From positions 1-40,305 of the forward strand of contig JASBRS010000063.1 in the NCBI GenBank assembly GCA_030149325.1: a DNA stretch of 40,305 bases, read 5' to 3'. Source of the DNA: Deinococci bacterium. GTDB taxonomy: Bacteria; Deinococcota; Deinococci; Deinococcales; Trueperaceae. Position numbers and translations under genes: made by a program. The notes beneath the pieces are model-generated. The model did not search any database. It had not been told where the DNA came from and worked only from the letters and a program-made list of their open reading frames with translations. Of this stretch, positions 15,894-22,944 are shown in pieces; position 1 is the first letter of the stretch; every line of letters begins with the position of its first letter.

Positions 15894-16736
15894 ATGAAGG
15901 TAGCCGTGATCGGAGCGGGGACGATGGGGAGCGGCATCGCGCAGACCTGCGCGGTCGCCGGTCACGAGGTCGTGATGGCGGACGTCGCGCCGGGTGCGCT
16001 GGAGCGGGCGGACGCCGCCATCGGCTCCAGCCTGGGTCGCCTGGTACGCAAGGAGGTGCTCGCCCAGGCCGACGCCGACGAGGCGCGGAGCCGGATCGAG
16101 ATGCGCGACCGCCTCGAGGGCCTCGAGGACGCCGGGGTCGTGATCGAGGCGGTGTACGAGGCGATCGACGTCAAGCGTGAGGTGTGGCAGCGGCTGACCG
16201 AGGTCACCAGCGAGGGGGCGTTGCTGGCCACCAACACCTCGAGCCTGTCGGTCACCCAGGTGGCCGCCTTCAGCGGCCGGCCGGAGCGCTTCTGTGGGAT
16301 GCACTTCTTCAACCCGGTGCCGATGATGGCGCTGGTCGAGGTGGTGCGGGGCCTCCGCTCCGCCGACGAGACCGTCGAGCAGGCGCGCGCCTTCGCGGAG
16401 GGCATCGGCAAGACGCCGATCGTGTGCGAGGACAAGCCCGGCTTCATCGTCAACCGCCTGCTCATCCCCTACCTCAACGATGCCGTGCACGCGCTCGCGG
16501 AGGGCGTCGCGTCGGCGGAGGACATCGACCGCGCCATGAAGCTCGGCGCCAACATGCCCATCGGGCCCCTGGCGCTCTCCGACCTGGTCGGCCTCGACGT
16601 CGGCCTGGCCGCCACCGAGGCGCTGTTCGCCGAGTTCGGCGATCCCAAGTTCCGGCCCGCGCCGCTGATGCGCCAGATGGTCCGCGCCGGGAAGCTCGGC
16701 CGCAAGAGCGGCGAGGGCTTCTTCCGCTACGATTGA
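15894..16736 (+). CDS. 3-hydroxyacyl-CoA (3-hydroxybutyryl-CoA) dehydrogenase
   Basis: The 280-aa protein has the NAD-binding VAVIGAGTMGSGIAQ at residues 3-17, the catalytic His in GMHFFNPVPMMALVE, and the C-terminal dimerisation domain with DKPGFIVNRLL. This is the stand-alone type (PaaH/Hbd) that oxidises L-3-hydroxyacyl-CoA to 3-ketoacyl-CoA in fatty-acid oxidation or short-chain acyl-CoA metabolism. An SD (GGAAGGGA) precedes the ATG. The next gene, an enoyl-CoA hydratase, starts 38 nt downstream with its own SD, giving two consecutive steps in one operon. Chain-length preference is unknown. Confidence 0.93.
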   Translation: MKVAVIGAGTMGSGIAQTCAVAGHEVVMADVAPGALERADAAIGSSLGRLVRKEVLAQADADEARSRIEMRDRLEGLEDAGVVIEAVYEAIDVKREVWQRLTEVTSEGALLATNTSSLSVTQVAAFSGRPERFCGMHFFNPVPMMALVEVVRGLRSADETVEQARAFAEGIGKTPIVCEDKPGFIVNRLLIPYLNDAVHALAEGVASAEDIDRAMKLGANMPIGPLALSDLVGLDVGLAATEALFAEFGDPKFRPAPLMRQMVRAGKLGRKSGEGFFRYD

Positions 16737-16774
16737 GGAACGGCCACGCGCCCGCCGGGGCGCAGGAGGATCGC

Positions 16775-17578
16775 ATGAGCGACCAGGAACCCTTCGACGA
16801 CATCACCTTCGAACACCTTCACTACGAGGTCGACGACGGCGTCGCCGTGATCACCGTCGACCGCCAGGACGCGCTCAATGCGCTCAACGACGAGGTCCTT
16901 ACCGAGCTCGCCATCGCCTTCGAGATGGCGGAGGCCGACCTCGAGGTGCGCGCGCTTGTCATCACCGGCGCGGGCAGGGCGTTCGTGGCGGGCGCCGACA
17001 TCGCCGCGCTGCAGCGGCTCGGCGACACCTTCGCCGGCCGCGAGGCCTCGCTCGCCGGGCAGGACCTCACCAACACGCTGGCCGCGCTGCCCATCCCCAC
17101 CATCGCCGCCATCAACGGCTTCGCGCTGGGGGGCGGGCTCGAGCTGGCGCTGGCCGCCGATCTGCGGGTGGCCGCCCCCGGCGCCCGCCTGGGGCTGCCG
17201 GAGGTGGGTTTGGGGCTGATCCCGGGCTACGGCGGCACGCAGCGCCTGCCGCGCCTGATCGGTCAGGGGCGCGCGCTCGACCTCATCTTCACCGGCCGCC
17301 ACGTCGACGCCGAGGAGGCGCTCGCCATGGGGCTGGTGAACCGGGTGGTCGACGACGCCCTGGAGGGCGCCAAGGAGCTGGCGCGCCTGACCCTGCGCAA
17401 GGCGCCGATCGCGCTCGGCCTGGCCAAGGAAGCGGTGGTCCGCGGGCTCGACGTCACCCTCAACCAGGGGCTCGAGATCGAGGCCGACCTGTTCGGCATG
17501 GCGGCCACCACCGAGGACATGCAGGAGGGCACGCGCGCGTTCCTGGAGAAGCGCGACCCGGAGTTCAGCGGGCAGTAA
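16775..17578 (+). CDS. Enoyl-CoA hydratase/isomerase (crotonase)
   Basis: The 267-aa crotonase-fold protein carries the oxyanion-hole segments AGRAFVAGADIAAL and GFALGGGLELALAADLR. The two catalytic glutamates are present, in GGGLELA and in LPEVGLGLIPGYGGTQRL, so it should act as a trans-2-enoyl-CoA hydratase. The N-terminus has about 15 extra acidic residues before HYEVDDGVAVITVDR. The start ATG follows AGGAGGA by 4 nt. It is the second gene of the operon with the dehydrogenase. Confidence 0.93.
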   Translation: MSDQEPFDDITFEHLHYEVDDGVAVITVDRQDALNALNDEVLTELAIAFEMAEADLEVRALVITGAGRAFVAGADIAALQRLGDTFAGREASLAGQDLTNTLAALPIPTIAAINGFALGGGLELALAADLRVAAPGARLGLPEVGLGLIPGYGGTQRLPRLIGQGRALDLIFTGRHVDAEEALAMGLVNRVVDDALEGAKELARLTLRKAPIALGLAKEAVVRGLDVTLNQGLEIEADLFGMAATTEDMQEGTRAFLEKRDPEFSGQ

Positions 17579-17595
17579 CCGCGCCGGCGGCGCGG
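17579..17595. terminator. Compact GC hairpin between convergent genes
   Basis: CCGCGCC (17579-17585) pairs perfectly with GGCGCGG (17589-17595) around a 3-nt loop, beginning directly after the hydratase TAA and ending 7 nt before the DUF1028 stop. It has no T-tract and may be a bidirectional terminator. Confidence 0.4.
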
Positions 17596-17602
17596 CTGGG
17601 GG

Positions 17603-18466
17603 TCAGCCGGGGTAGAGGCGCTCGAGGTGCTCGAGCGCCCGCCGGTCGATGCGGTCCCGGTTCCGCAAGCGCTCCTCGAGGTTCTCGACGCCGGCCAGGT
17701 CGCTGAGCGCCCGGGCGGCTGCGTCGTTCCAGCCGTCGGCGGCGCGGTGCCGTCCGGTGCGATCCAGGAGCGCCAGGACGCGTCCGAGGACGTCGCCCTG
17801 CAGCGCCAGCAGGTCGCGCTCGGACGGGCGCTCGAAGTAGAGGCGATGGAGCTCCAGTAGAGCGTCGAGGCGGCCCACCGGCGCGGTGTCGTCGTCCACG
17901 CGCAGGTCGATGTAGCGGTCGTTGAAGCCGCCGTAGCCGCCGCCGTCGCGAACCACCAGCAGCGCCGCCCCCTGCCGCCCGCGTCGGTCGCCGCCGGCCT
18001 CGTCGCCGGCCCGGAGGGCCCGCAGCAGACGCTCGGCGAGCGCGCCCTCGCTCCCGCGGAACGCCTCCGCCATCGCCTGCACCACCTCGGGTCCCGCGAG
18101 CAGGTTGCCCTGCGCGGCGAAGTCGGGGCCGCTCACGCCGCCGGCCCACGGGTGGCAGGCGTCGCCGGTGAAGCTCACGCTCCGCCCCGCAGCGTCCACC
18201 AGGCCGTACTGACGCGTGGCGTGCTGGTCGTCGGTCGCCGCGAACGCCTCGTGGATGAGATCGACCGGGACGCCGGCGCGGAGCGCGGCCAGGGCCCTGG
18301 GCCCGTAGCTGGTGTTGGCGTAGCTCTGCGTCGCCACCGCTCCCACGTCGGCCTCCGCGAAGGGCACCACAGCGCCCACGGCCAGGAACTTCGAGGCAAC
18401 CGCGATCCCCAGATCGCCGGTGTCCGCGCACCGCCCCACGATCGAGAAGGTACTCACGCTTCGCAT
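17603..18466 (-). CDS. DUF1028 family (Ntn-hydrolase-like) protein
   Basis: The 287-aa protein opens with the DUF1028 signature STFSIVGRCADTGDLGIAVA and continues with GAVATQSYANTSYGP, GNLLAGPEVV and GAALLVVRDGGGYGGFNDRY. These blocks typify the family, which has an Ntn-hydrolase-like fold and is often found next to peptidase genes. Here it is divergent from an M42 aminopeptidase. After ~215 there is a helical C-terminal extension. The ATG is used because TAGGCT lies 8 nt upstream; a GTG three codons later is the alternative. Activity is unknown. Confidence 0.88.
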   Translation of the reverse strand: MRSVSTFSIVGRCADTGDLGIAVASKFLAVGAVVPFAEADVGAVATQSYANTSYGPRALAALRAGVPVDLIHEAFAATDDQHATRQYGLVDAAGRSVSFTGDACHPWAGGVSGPDFAAQGNLLAGPEVVQAMAEAFRGSEGALAERLLRALRAGDEAGGDRRGRQGAALLVVRDGGGYGGFNDRYIDLRVDDDTAPVGRLDALLELHRLYFERPSERDLLALQGDVLGRVLALLDRTGRHRAADGWNDAAARALSDLAGVENLEERLRNRDRIDRRALEHLERLYPG

Positions 18467-18474
18467 GGCTGCCA

Positions 18475-18480
18475 AGCCTA
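18475..18480 (-). promoter_or_regulatory. -10 box TAGGCT for the DUF1028 gene
   Basis: TAGGCT on the minus strand ends 8 nt before the ATG, one nucleotide more than usual for this window. Confidence 0.5.
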
Positions 18481-18531
18481 CCACTCGCCTGCGGGCGGCC
18501 GGCGTACGCACGTCGTGGACGCGTCCCGCGG

Positions 18532-18537
18532 TAGACT
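18532..18537 (+). promoter_or_regulatory. -10 box TAGACT, leaderless M42 copy 2
   Basis: TAGACT ends 7 nt before the ATG at 18545. Confidence 0.7.
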
Positions 18538-18544
18538 CGCCGGC

Positions 18545-19588
18545 ATGGACACGCTGCGACAGCTCTCCGAGATGGCCGGCATCCCCGGCCGCGAAGACCA
18601 CGTTCGTCACTTCATCGCCGAGCGCATCGCGCCGTCGGTCGATCGCCTCGAGACCGACGCCCTCGGCAACCTCCACGCCGTCCGGTCGTGCGGACGCGAG
18701 GGCGCCCCGAAGCTGATGATCGCAGCCCACATGGACGAGATCGGCTTCGTGGTGCGGTTCGTCGACGACCGCGGCTTCCTGCGCCTGCAACCGCTGGGCG
18801 GTTTCGATCCCCGGAACCTGTTCGCCCGGCAGGTGACGGTGCACGCCTCGCAGGCCGAGCGCGAGCTCGTCGGCGTGCTCAACCCCGCCGGCAAGCCGGT
18901 CCACCTCTCGACGGCCGAGGAGCGCGGCAAGGTCCCCGCCCTCGACGCCTTCTTCGTCGACCTGGGGCTCGAGGCCGAGCGCGTCAAGGCGATGGTGCGG
19001 GTCGGCGACATGGTCACCCTGCGCCAGCCCTTCGCCGACCTGGGCAGCGTCGTGACGGGCAAGGCGCTCGACGACCGCGCCGGCTGCTGGATCCTGATGG
19101 AGACCCTCGAGCGCCTCGAGGACGCGGCGATGGACGTCCACGCGGTGTTCACGGTGCAGGAGGAGGTGGGGGTGCGCGGCGCGACCACCAGCGCCTTCAA
19201 GGTGGCGCCCGACCTGGCGGTCGCCCTCGACACCACGCTCGCGGTCGACACCCCCGAGAGCCGCGACGACCTGCGCGTGACGCAGCTCGGCAAGGGCACC
19301 GCCATCAAGGTCATGGACAGCATGAGCATCAGCACGCGCTGGCTCGTCGACGCCCTCGTCGAGCTCGCCGAGCGGCGCGCCGTCCCCTACCAGCTCGAGG
19401 TGCTCCCGCTGGGCGGCACCGATGCCGCCGCGATGCAGCGCTCCCGCGAGGGCGCGCCGTCGATCACCATCTCGACGCCGTCGCGCTACGTGCACACGGT
19501 CACGGAGATGGTCGCGAAGGCCGACCTCGAAGCGGCCGTGGCGCTGCTGCGCGCGATGATCGAGGAGGGCGTGACGCCCCCCGCTTGA
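18545..19588 (+). CDS. M42 family metallo-aminopeptidase (copy 2)
   Basis: The 347-aa protein is a second M42 peptidase. Recognisable sites are IAAHMDEIGF, LDDRAG, VQEEVGVRGA with the Glu-Glu pair, the Asp in LDTTLAVDTP, and RYVHTVTEMV with the last metal-binding His. It differs from copy 1 throughout and is not a recent duplicate. Both should be active cytoplasmic peptidases acting on short peptides, with different preferences (inference). It is divergent from the DUF1028 gene across 78 nt containing both promoters. Confidence 0.92.
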   Translation: MDTLRQLSEMAGIPGREDHVRHFIAERIAPSVDRLETDALGNLHAVRSCGREGAPKLMIAAHMDEIGFVVRFVDDRGFLRLQPLGGFDPRNLFARQVTVHASQAERELVGVLNPAGKPVHLSTAEERGKVPALDAFFVDLGLEAERVKAMVRVGDMVTLRQPFADLGSVVTGKALDDRAGCWILMETLERLEDAAMDVHAVFTVQEEVGVRGATTSAFKVAPDLAVALDTTLAVDTPESRDDLRVTQLGKGTAIKVMDSMSISTRWLVDALVELAERRAVPYQLEVLPLGGTDAAAMQRSREGAPSITISTPSRYVHTVTEMVAKADLEAAVALLRAMIEEGVTPPA

Positions 19589-19656
19589 GGCCTCCGCGGG
19601 GCTCCTGCGGCGCGATGCCGACGCGAGGCCGGATACGGCCGCTCAGCCCACGGTGC

Positions 19657-19662
19657 TAGACT
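19657..19662 (+). promoter_or_regulatory. -10 box TAGACT, leaderless phosphoesterase-like gene
   Basis: TAGACT ends 6 nt before the GTG start at 19669. Confidence 0.7.
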
Positions 19663-19668
19663 GACGCC

Positions 19669-20442
19669 GTGATCGTCGGCATCATCAGCGACGTCCACGC
19701 CAACATCATCGCTCTCGAGGCGGTCCTCGAAGAGCTCAAGATGCGCGGCGCGGAGACGGTGATCTGTCTCGGCGACCTGGTCGGCTACGGTCCGGCGCCC
19801 AACGAGACCATCGACCTGGTGCGCCGAGAGAGCGTGCTGTGCACCCTGGGGGCCGCCGACGAGCGCATCGCCTACGATTTCGCCCGCCGCAAGCTACCGC
19901 GGCGCGGTGTCGCCGACGAGATCCTGGAGTGGACGCGCGAGGTCATCGAGCCGCGGCACGTCCACTTCCTGCAGACGCTCCCCGTGCAGCAGCGCATCCA
20001 TACCCCGATCGGGCGCCTGCGCTTCTTCCACGGCAGCCCCGACGATCCCTCGGAGGTCCTCAACCTCGACCTGGACCCCATGACGCTCGCGCGCATGCTC
20101 GAGCGCCACCGCTGCGCCATCCTGGCGAGCGGTTCGACCCACGTGCCCTTCTACCGCAAGCTCGGCAACGGCCTGGTGGTCAACCCCGGGTCGGTGGGGC
20201 TGTCGCTCAACGGCGAGCCGGGGGCCGACTACGCGCTCCTCACCATCAGCGAGGACAAGATCGACGTGCACATGGACAAGGTGGAGTACGACTTCGCCGC
20301 CGTGGCGTTCGACATCGTGGCCTGGGGTCTGCCGTCGATGGTGGCCGAGGCCGTCCAGATGGGCCACCTGCCCGAGCGCATGGAGGCCGACCTGGAGGCG
20401 CCGCCCAAGCGCGACCACAACGAGCGGGCCGACGAGGACTGA
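19669..20442 (+). CDS. YfcE/DUF2437-type metallophosphoesterase relative with incomplete active site
   Basis: The 257-aa protein follows the calcineurin-like phosphoesterase pattern. It keeps ISDVHAN (Asp8, His10), LGDLVGYG (Asp36), FFHGSP (His121) and NPGSVG. Two motifs are broken. The GNHD position reads Gly61-Ala-Ala-Asp64, so the metal-bridging Asn and the catalytic His are lost. The GHTH position reads Gly155-Ser-Thr-His158, so one metal-ligand His is lost. It is therefore probably a poor or inactive phosphatase, perhaps a binding or regulatory protein. It is a single gene, convergent with the thiolase. The fold is certain; the function is not. Confidence 0.82.
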   Translation: MIVGIISDVHANIIALEAVLEELKMRGAETVICLGDLVGYGPAPNETIDLVRRESVLCTLGAADERIAYDFARRKLPRRGVADEILEWTREVIEPRHVHFLQTLPVQQRIHTPIGRLRFFHGSPDDPSEVLNLDLDPMTLARMLERHRCAILASGSTHVPFYRKLGNGLVVNPGSVGLSLNGEPGADYALLTISEDKIDVHMDKVEYDFAAVAFDIVAWGLPSMVAEAVQMGHLPERMEADLEAPPKRDHNERADED

Positions 20443-20459
20443 GCCCGCCGGCCCGCTCG
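20421..20459. terminator. 10-bp stem hairpin across the phosphoesterase stop codon
   Basis: CGAGCGGGCC (20421-20430) pairs perfectly with GGCCCGCTCG (20450-20459). The 19-nt loop contains the TGA stop of the phosphoesterase-like gene. It sits between convergent genes and may stop transcription from both sides. Confidence 0.45.
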
Positions 20460-20467
20460 CGTCCGGC

Positions 20468-21643
20468 TCAGGGCGTCTCGATGGCGAGCGCCAGGGCCTC
20501 GCCGCCGCCGATACAGATCGACGCCATGCCGCGCGTCCCGCCGCGGCGCCGCAGCGCGCTCAGCAAGGTGACCAGGATGCGGGCGCCGGAGGCGCCGATA
20601 GGGTGGCCGAGCGCAACCGCCCCTCCCAGCACGTTGACGCGCTCCTCGTCGAGGTCGAAGGCCTCCACGGCCGCCATGGGGACGACGCTGAAGGCCTCGT
20701 TGATCTCGTAGGCGTCGACGCTGTCGGGCGTCCAGCCGAGCTCGTCGAAGAGCTTCCTCATGGCCTCGACCGGAGCCACCGTGAACCACTCGGGCTCCAG
20801 CGCATGCCCGCTGTACCCGCGGATCGTGGCCAGCACCGGCATGCCGCGGCGCTGCGCCACCTCGGCGCTGGTCACGACCAGGGCGGCCGCGCCGTCGTTG
20901 ATGGTGGAGGCGTTGGCGGCGGTGACCGTGCCCTCCTTGTCGAACGCGGGACGGAGCCCGGGCACCTTCGCGAAATCGACCATCGCGGGTCCCTCGTCGT
21001 CCCGGACCGTGGTGACGGCGCCCTTGCGGCCCGGCACCTCCACCGGGACGATCTCCTGCGCGAAGGTGCCGTCGGCCATCGCGGCCTGGGCCCGGCGGTA
21101 CGAGCGCATGGCGTAGGCGTCCTGCTGCTCGCGACTGAAGCTGTAGCGGGTAGCGCACAGCTCGGCGCACGAGCCCATGTGCTGGTCGCTGTAGACGTCC
21201 CACAACCCGTCATGGACCATCGAGTCGATGACCTGCTTGTCGCCCATGCGCAGGCCGCCTCGGGCGCCCGGGAGCAGGTAGGGGGCGTTGGTCATCGATT
21301 CCATGCCGCCCGCGACCACGATCTCGGCGTCCCCGGCGACGATCGCCCGGGCCGCCTGGATCACCGCCTCCAGGCCGCTCCCGCACATCTTGTTGAGGGT
21401 GACCGCGGGCGTCCCGTGCCCCAACCCGGCGTAGAGGGCGGCCTGGCGCGCCGGGGCCTGCCCCATGCCGGCGGGCAGGACGTTGCCCATCAGCACCAGG
21501 TCGACGTCGTCGGCCGTGATGCCGGCGCGTTCGACCGCCGCCCGCACCGCCGCGGCCCCGATCTGCGAGGCCTTGAGCGGCGAGAAGGCACCCTGGAACG
21601 CACCCACCGGGGTACGCACGGCGGATGCGAGAACGATGTCCAT
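20468..21643 (-). CDS. Acetyl-CoA C-acyltransferase (thiolase)
   Basis: The 391-aa thiolase has the nucleophilic Cys87 in [16 protein letters not shown], the catalytic His347 in GHPIGASGA and the second Cys377 in CIGGGEA. Length and motifs fit a biosynthetic/degradative thiolase of the AtoB/PhaA/FadA class, which cleaves or forms 3-ketoacyl-CoA. It complements the dehydrogenase and hydratase at 15.9-17.6 kb, though it is a separate unit. The GGGAGGT SD lies just before the ATG, and a TATACT -10 box lies 57 nt upstream. Confidence 0.95.
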   Translation of the reverse strand: MDIVLASAVRTPVGAFQGAFSPLKASQIGAAAVRAAVERAGITADDVDLVLMGNVLPAGMGQAPARQAALYAGLGHGTPAVTLNKMCGSGLEAVIQAARAIVAGDAEIVVAGGMESMTNAPYLLPGARGGLRMGDKQVIDSMVHDGLWDVYSDQHMGSCAELCATRYSFSREQQDAYAMRSYRRAQAAMADGTFAQEIVPVEVPGRKGAVTTVRDDEGPAMVDFAKVPGLRPAFDKEGTVTAANASTINDGAAALVVTSAEVAQRRGMPVLATIRGYSGHALEPEWFTVAPVEAMRKLFDELGWTPDSVDAYEINEAFSVVPMAAVEAFDLDEERVNVLGGAVALGHPIGASGARILVTLLSALRRRGGTRGMASICIGGGEALALAIETP

Positions 21644-21699
21644 GCTGACCTCCCTGCCCTGCGCCCGGCCACCAGCGGCCCGGTGCGGGCTCGCCTCCC

Positions 21700-21705
21700 A
21701 GTATA
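21700..21705 (-). promoter_or_regulatory. -10 box TATACT for the thiolase
   Basis: TATACT on the minus strand gives a leader of about 50 nt ending in the SD GGGAGGT. This is one of the few leadered genes. Confidence 0.5.
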
Positions 21706-21725
21706 GGGAGGGCGGCAGGCGCGTC

Positions 21726-21738
21726 CCGAACGCTTCGG
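21726..21738. promoter_or_regulatory. Candidate operator CCGAA-CGC-TTCGG at the thiolase promoter
   Basis: This perfect 5-3-5 inverted repeat lies about 21 nt upstream of the thiolase -10 box, near the -35 position, where a repressor could act. Confidence 0.3.
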
Positions 21739-21769
21739 CGCCGGTGGGGACACCGCACCGCAGAGCGGT

Positions 21770-22624
21770 TCAGCGCCGGAAGGTGACGCTCGCCGTCACG
21801 CCCTGCCAGGTCACGGCGATCGGCCGGTAGAGATCGAAGCTCTCGGGCAGCAGCAACACCACCGCGGCGGGGGCGTCGGGAGCGACCCTCTGTGCCGAAC
21901 CCTGCACGAGCCGCATGCGGTAGGGGTAGCGCAGCTCCAGGCTGTGCTCCCCCTGCGAGACCACGAAGACCGGCTGCCAGGCGCTCTCCGCCAGGGCCGT
22001 CACCACCACCAGCAGCGGCTTGTCGGAACCGGTGCGCTCGAGCGCGCCGTCGATGGTGCGGCTCTGCTGGGGCTCGACCAGCGCCAGCAGGTCGAGGTCG
22101 GTGATCTCGGCCGCCACCACGGTGCGACCGTCGCCGCCGACCGGGAACAGCCGCAGGGCGGGAACGCCGTGACCCAGGTCGTCGACCTCGCTCCGACCGT
22201 CCCCGCCGTTGCCGACGGGGGCGGGGACCGCCAGGGCCAGGCGCGTCCCGTCGGGGAGCACCGCCGTCTCGCCCTCCAGGCGTACTCCCAGCGTGTCGAG
22301 GGCGTCGGCCGGCAGCCACCAGTGGCCGCCTTGCAGCAGCGCCGGCGCCGACAGGCTGAGGTCGCGTTCGGCCCCGCCACCGGGAGGTTTCCAAAGCGCG
22401 TCGGGCGAGCCCTCGAAGACGGTCATCACGCCCCGGTCGGAGCTCCAGGTGAGGCTGCCCTGGCCCGGCGCCAGGATGTCGCCGAGCGCGCGCGCCAGCG
22501 GCGCGCAGGCCACGTACAGCACGCCGGACCGGCGCAGGGCCGGGACCGGATCGGCCGCCGCCAGGCCCAGCAGCACAGCGGCGACGAGGATGAGCGCCAG
22601 GGGCGCGAGCCGAGGGGGGCCCAC
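21770..22624 (-). CDS. Secreted protein with copper-amine-oxidase-N-like (stalk) domain
   Basis: The 284-aa protein has a signal peptide (APLALILVAAVLLGLAAA, ending near residue 25). Next comes a segment resembling the stalk domain of secreted Firmicutes and Deinococcota proteins: YVACAPLARALG, LTWSSDRGVMTVFEG, WLPADALDTLGVRLEGETAV. The C-terminal half has beta-strands and no catalytic motif I recognise. The start GTG is set by TAGGCT 7 nt upstream; longer frames are unlikely. It is divergent from hflX. Function is unknown, probably cell-wall or envelope binding. Domain assignment is moderate. Confidence 0.7.
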   Translation of the reverse strand: MGPPRLAPLALILVAAVLLGLAAADPVPALRRSGVLYVACAPLARALGDILAPGQGSLTWSSDRGVMTVFEGSPDALWKPPGGGAERDLSLSAPALLQGGHWWLPADALDTLGVRLEGETAVLPDGTRLALAVPAPVGNGGDGRSEVDDLGHGVPALRLFPVGGDGRTVVAAEITDLDLLALVEPQQSRTIDGALERTGSDKPLLVVVTALAESAWQPVFVVSQGEHSLELRYPYRMRLVQGSAQRVAPDAPAAVVLLLPESFDLYRPIAVTWQGVTASVTFRR

Positions 22625-22631
22625 GTCGGCG

Positions 22632-22637
22632 AGCCTA
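22632..22637 (-). promoter_or_regulatory. -10 box TAGGCT for the secreted stalk-like protein
   Basis: TAGGCT on the minus strand ends 7 nt before the GTG at 22624. Confidence 0.6.
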
Positions 22638-22710
22638 GCACGCGTGCTCCGCCCCGGATCACGCCGGGGACAGCGTCGCTCGCCGGGCCGGGGCGACCGG
22701 CAGGGTGCGC

Positions 22711-22716
22711 TAGAAT
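22711..22716 (+). promoter_or_regulatory. -10 box TAGAAT of the hflX transcript
   Basis: TAGAAT ends 7 nt before the GTG of a 15-codon frame rather than before hflX. It is the only TANNNT hexamer I find between 22700 and the hflX start. Confidence 0.65.
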
Positions 22717-22723
22717 GGCACCA

Positions 22724-22771
22724 GTGAACCCGGCGACCCTGGTCCCGCGCGCGTTCGGGGTGCTCCCCTGA
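22724..22771 (+). CDS. Leaderless 15-codon upstream ORF (hflX leader peptide)
   Basis: GTG at 22724, 7 nt after TAGAAT, opens a frame encoding MNPATLVPRAFGVLP and ending in TGA at 22769-22771. Its spacing from the -10 box is the same as for true leaderless genes. Its last codons contain GGGG-TGCT-CCCC, able to form a small hairpin. About 170 nt of GC-rich leader separate it from hflX. In Listeria, an hflX homologue induced by ribosome-targeting antibiotics is controlled by leader attenuation, so a regulatory leader peptide is plausible. Translation is inferred, not proven. Confidence 0.5.
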   Translation: MNPATLVPRAFGVLP

Positions 22772-22944
22772 GACCCCGCGCCACGCCGTTGCGGATCCTC
22801 CCCCACAACCCTTGCCGGCCGTGCAGCGGCCGATCCGCGGGTGCTCCATGAGCGCGCCGCGTGCCCTGCACGCTGCTGCCCCCGGCGGCGTCGAGCGCGA
22901 CGCCGGCAACGGACCCTACGAAGGGAGCGACGAAGATCGACAAG
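22772..22944 (+). promoter_or_regulatory. Structured leader RNA of hflX
   Basis: Nested inverted repeats lie in this stretch. GCGGATC (22791-22797) pairs with GATCCGC (22832-22838). Inside it CGGCCG (22816-22821) pairs with CGGCCG (22827-22832), sharing one base, so the two are partly alternative. There is no T-tract. A second frame, ATG 22848 to TAG 22953, overlaps the hflX start out of frame. An SD-like AAGGGAG lies at 22921-22927. Confidence 0.4.

Noticed and set aside
17603-19495. 630-aa minus-strand frame continuing upstream of DUF1028
   Set aside because: The family signature starts at the ATG at 18466; the rest lies antisense to the M42 peptidase.
21770-22909. 379-aa version of the secreted stalk-like protein
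   Set aside because: The -10 box and signal peptide both place the start at GTG 22624; the longer version would cross the hflX promoter.
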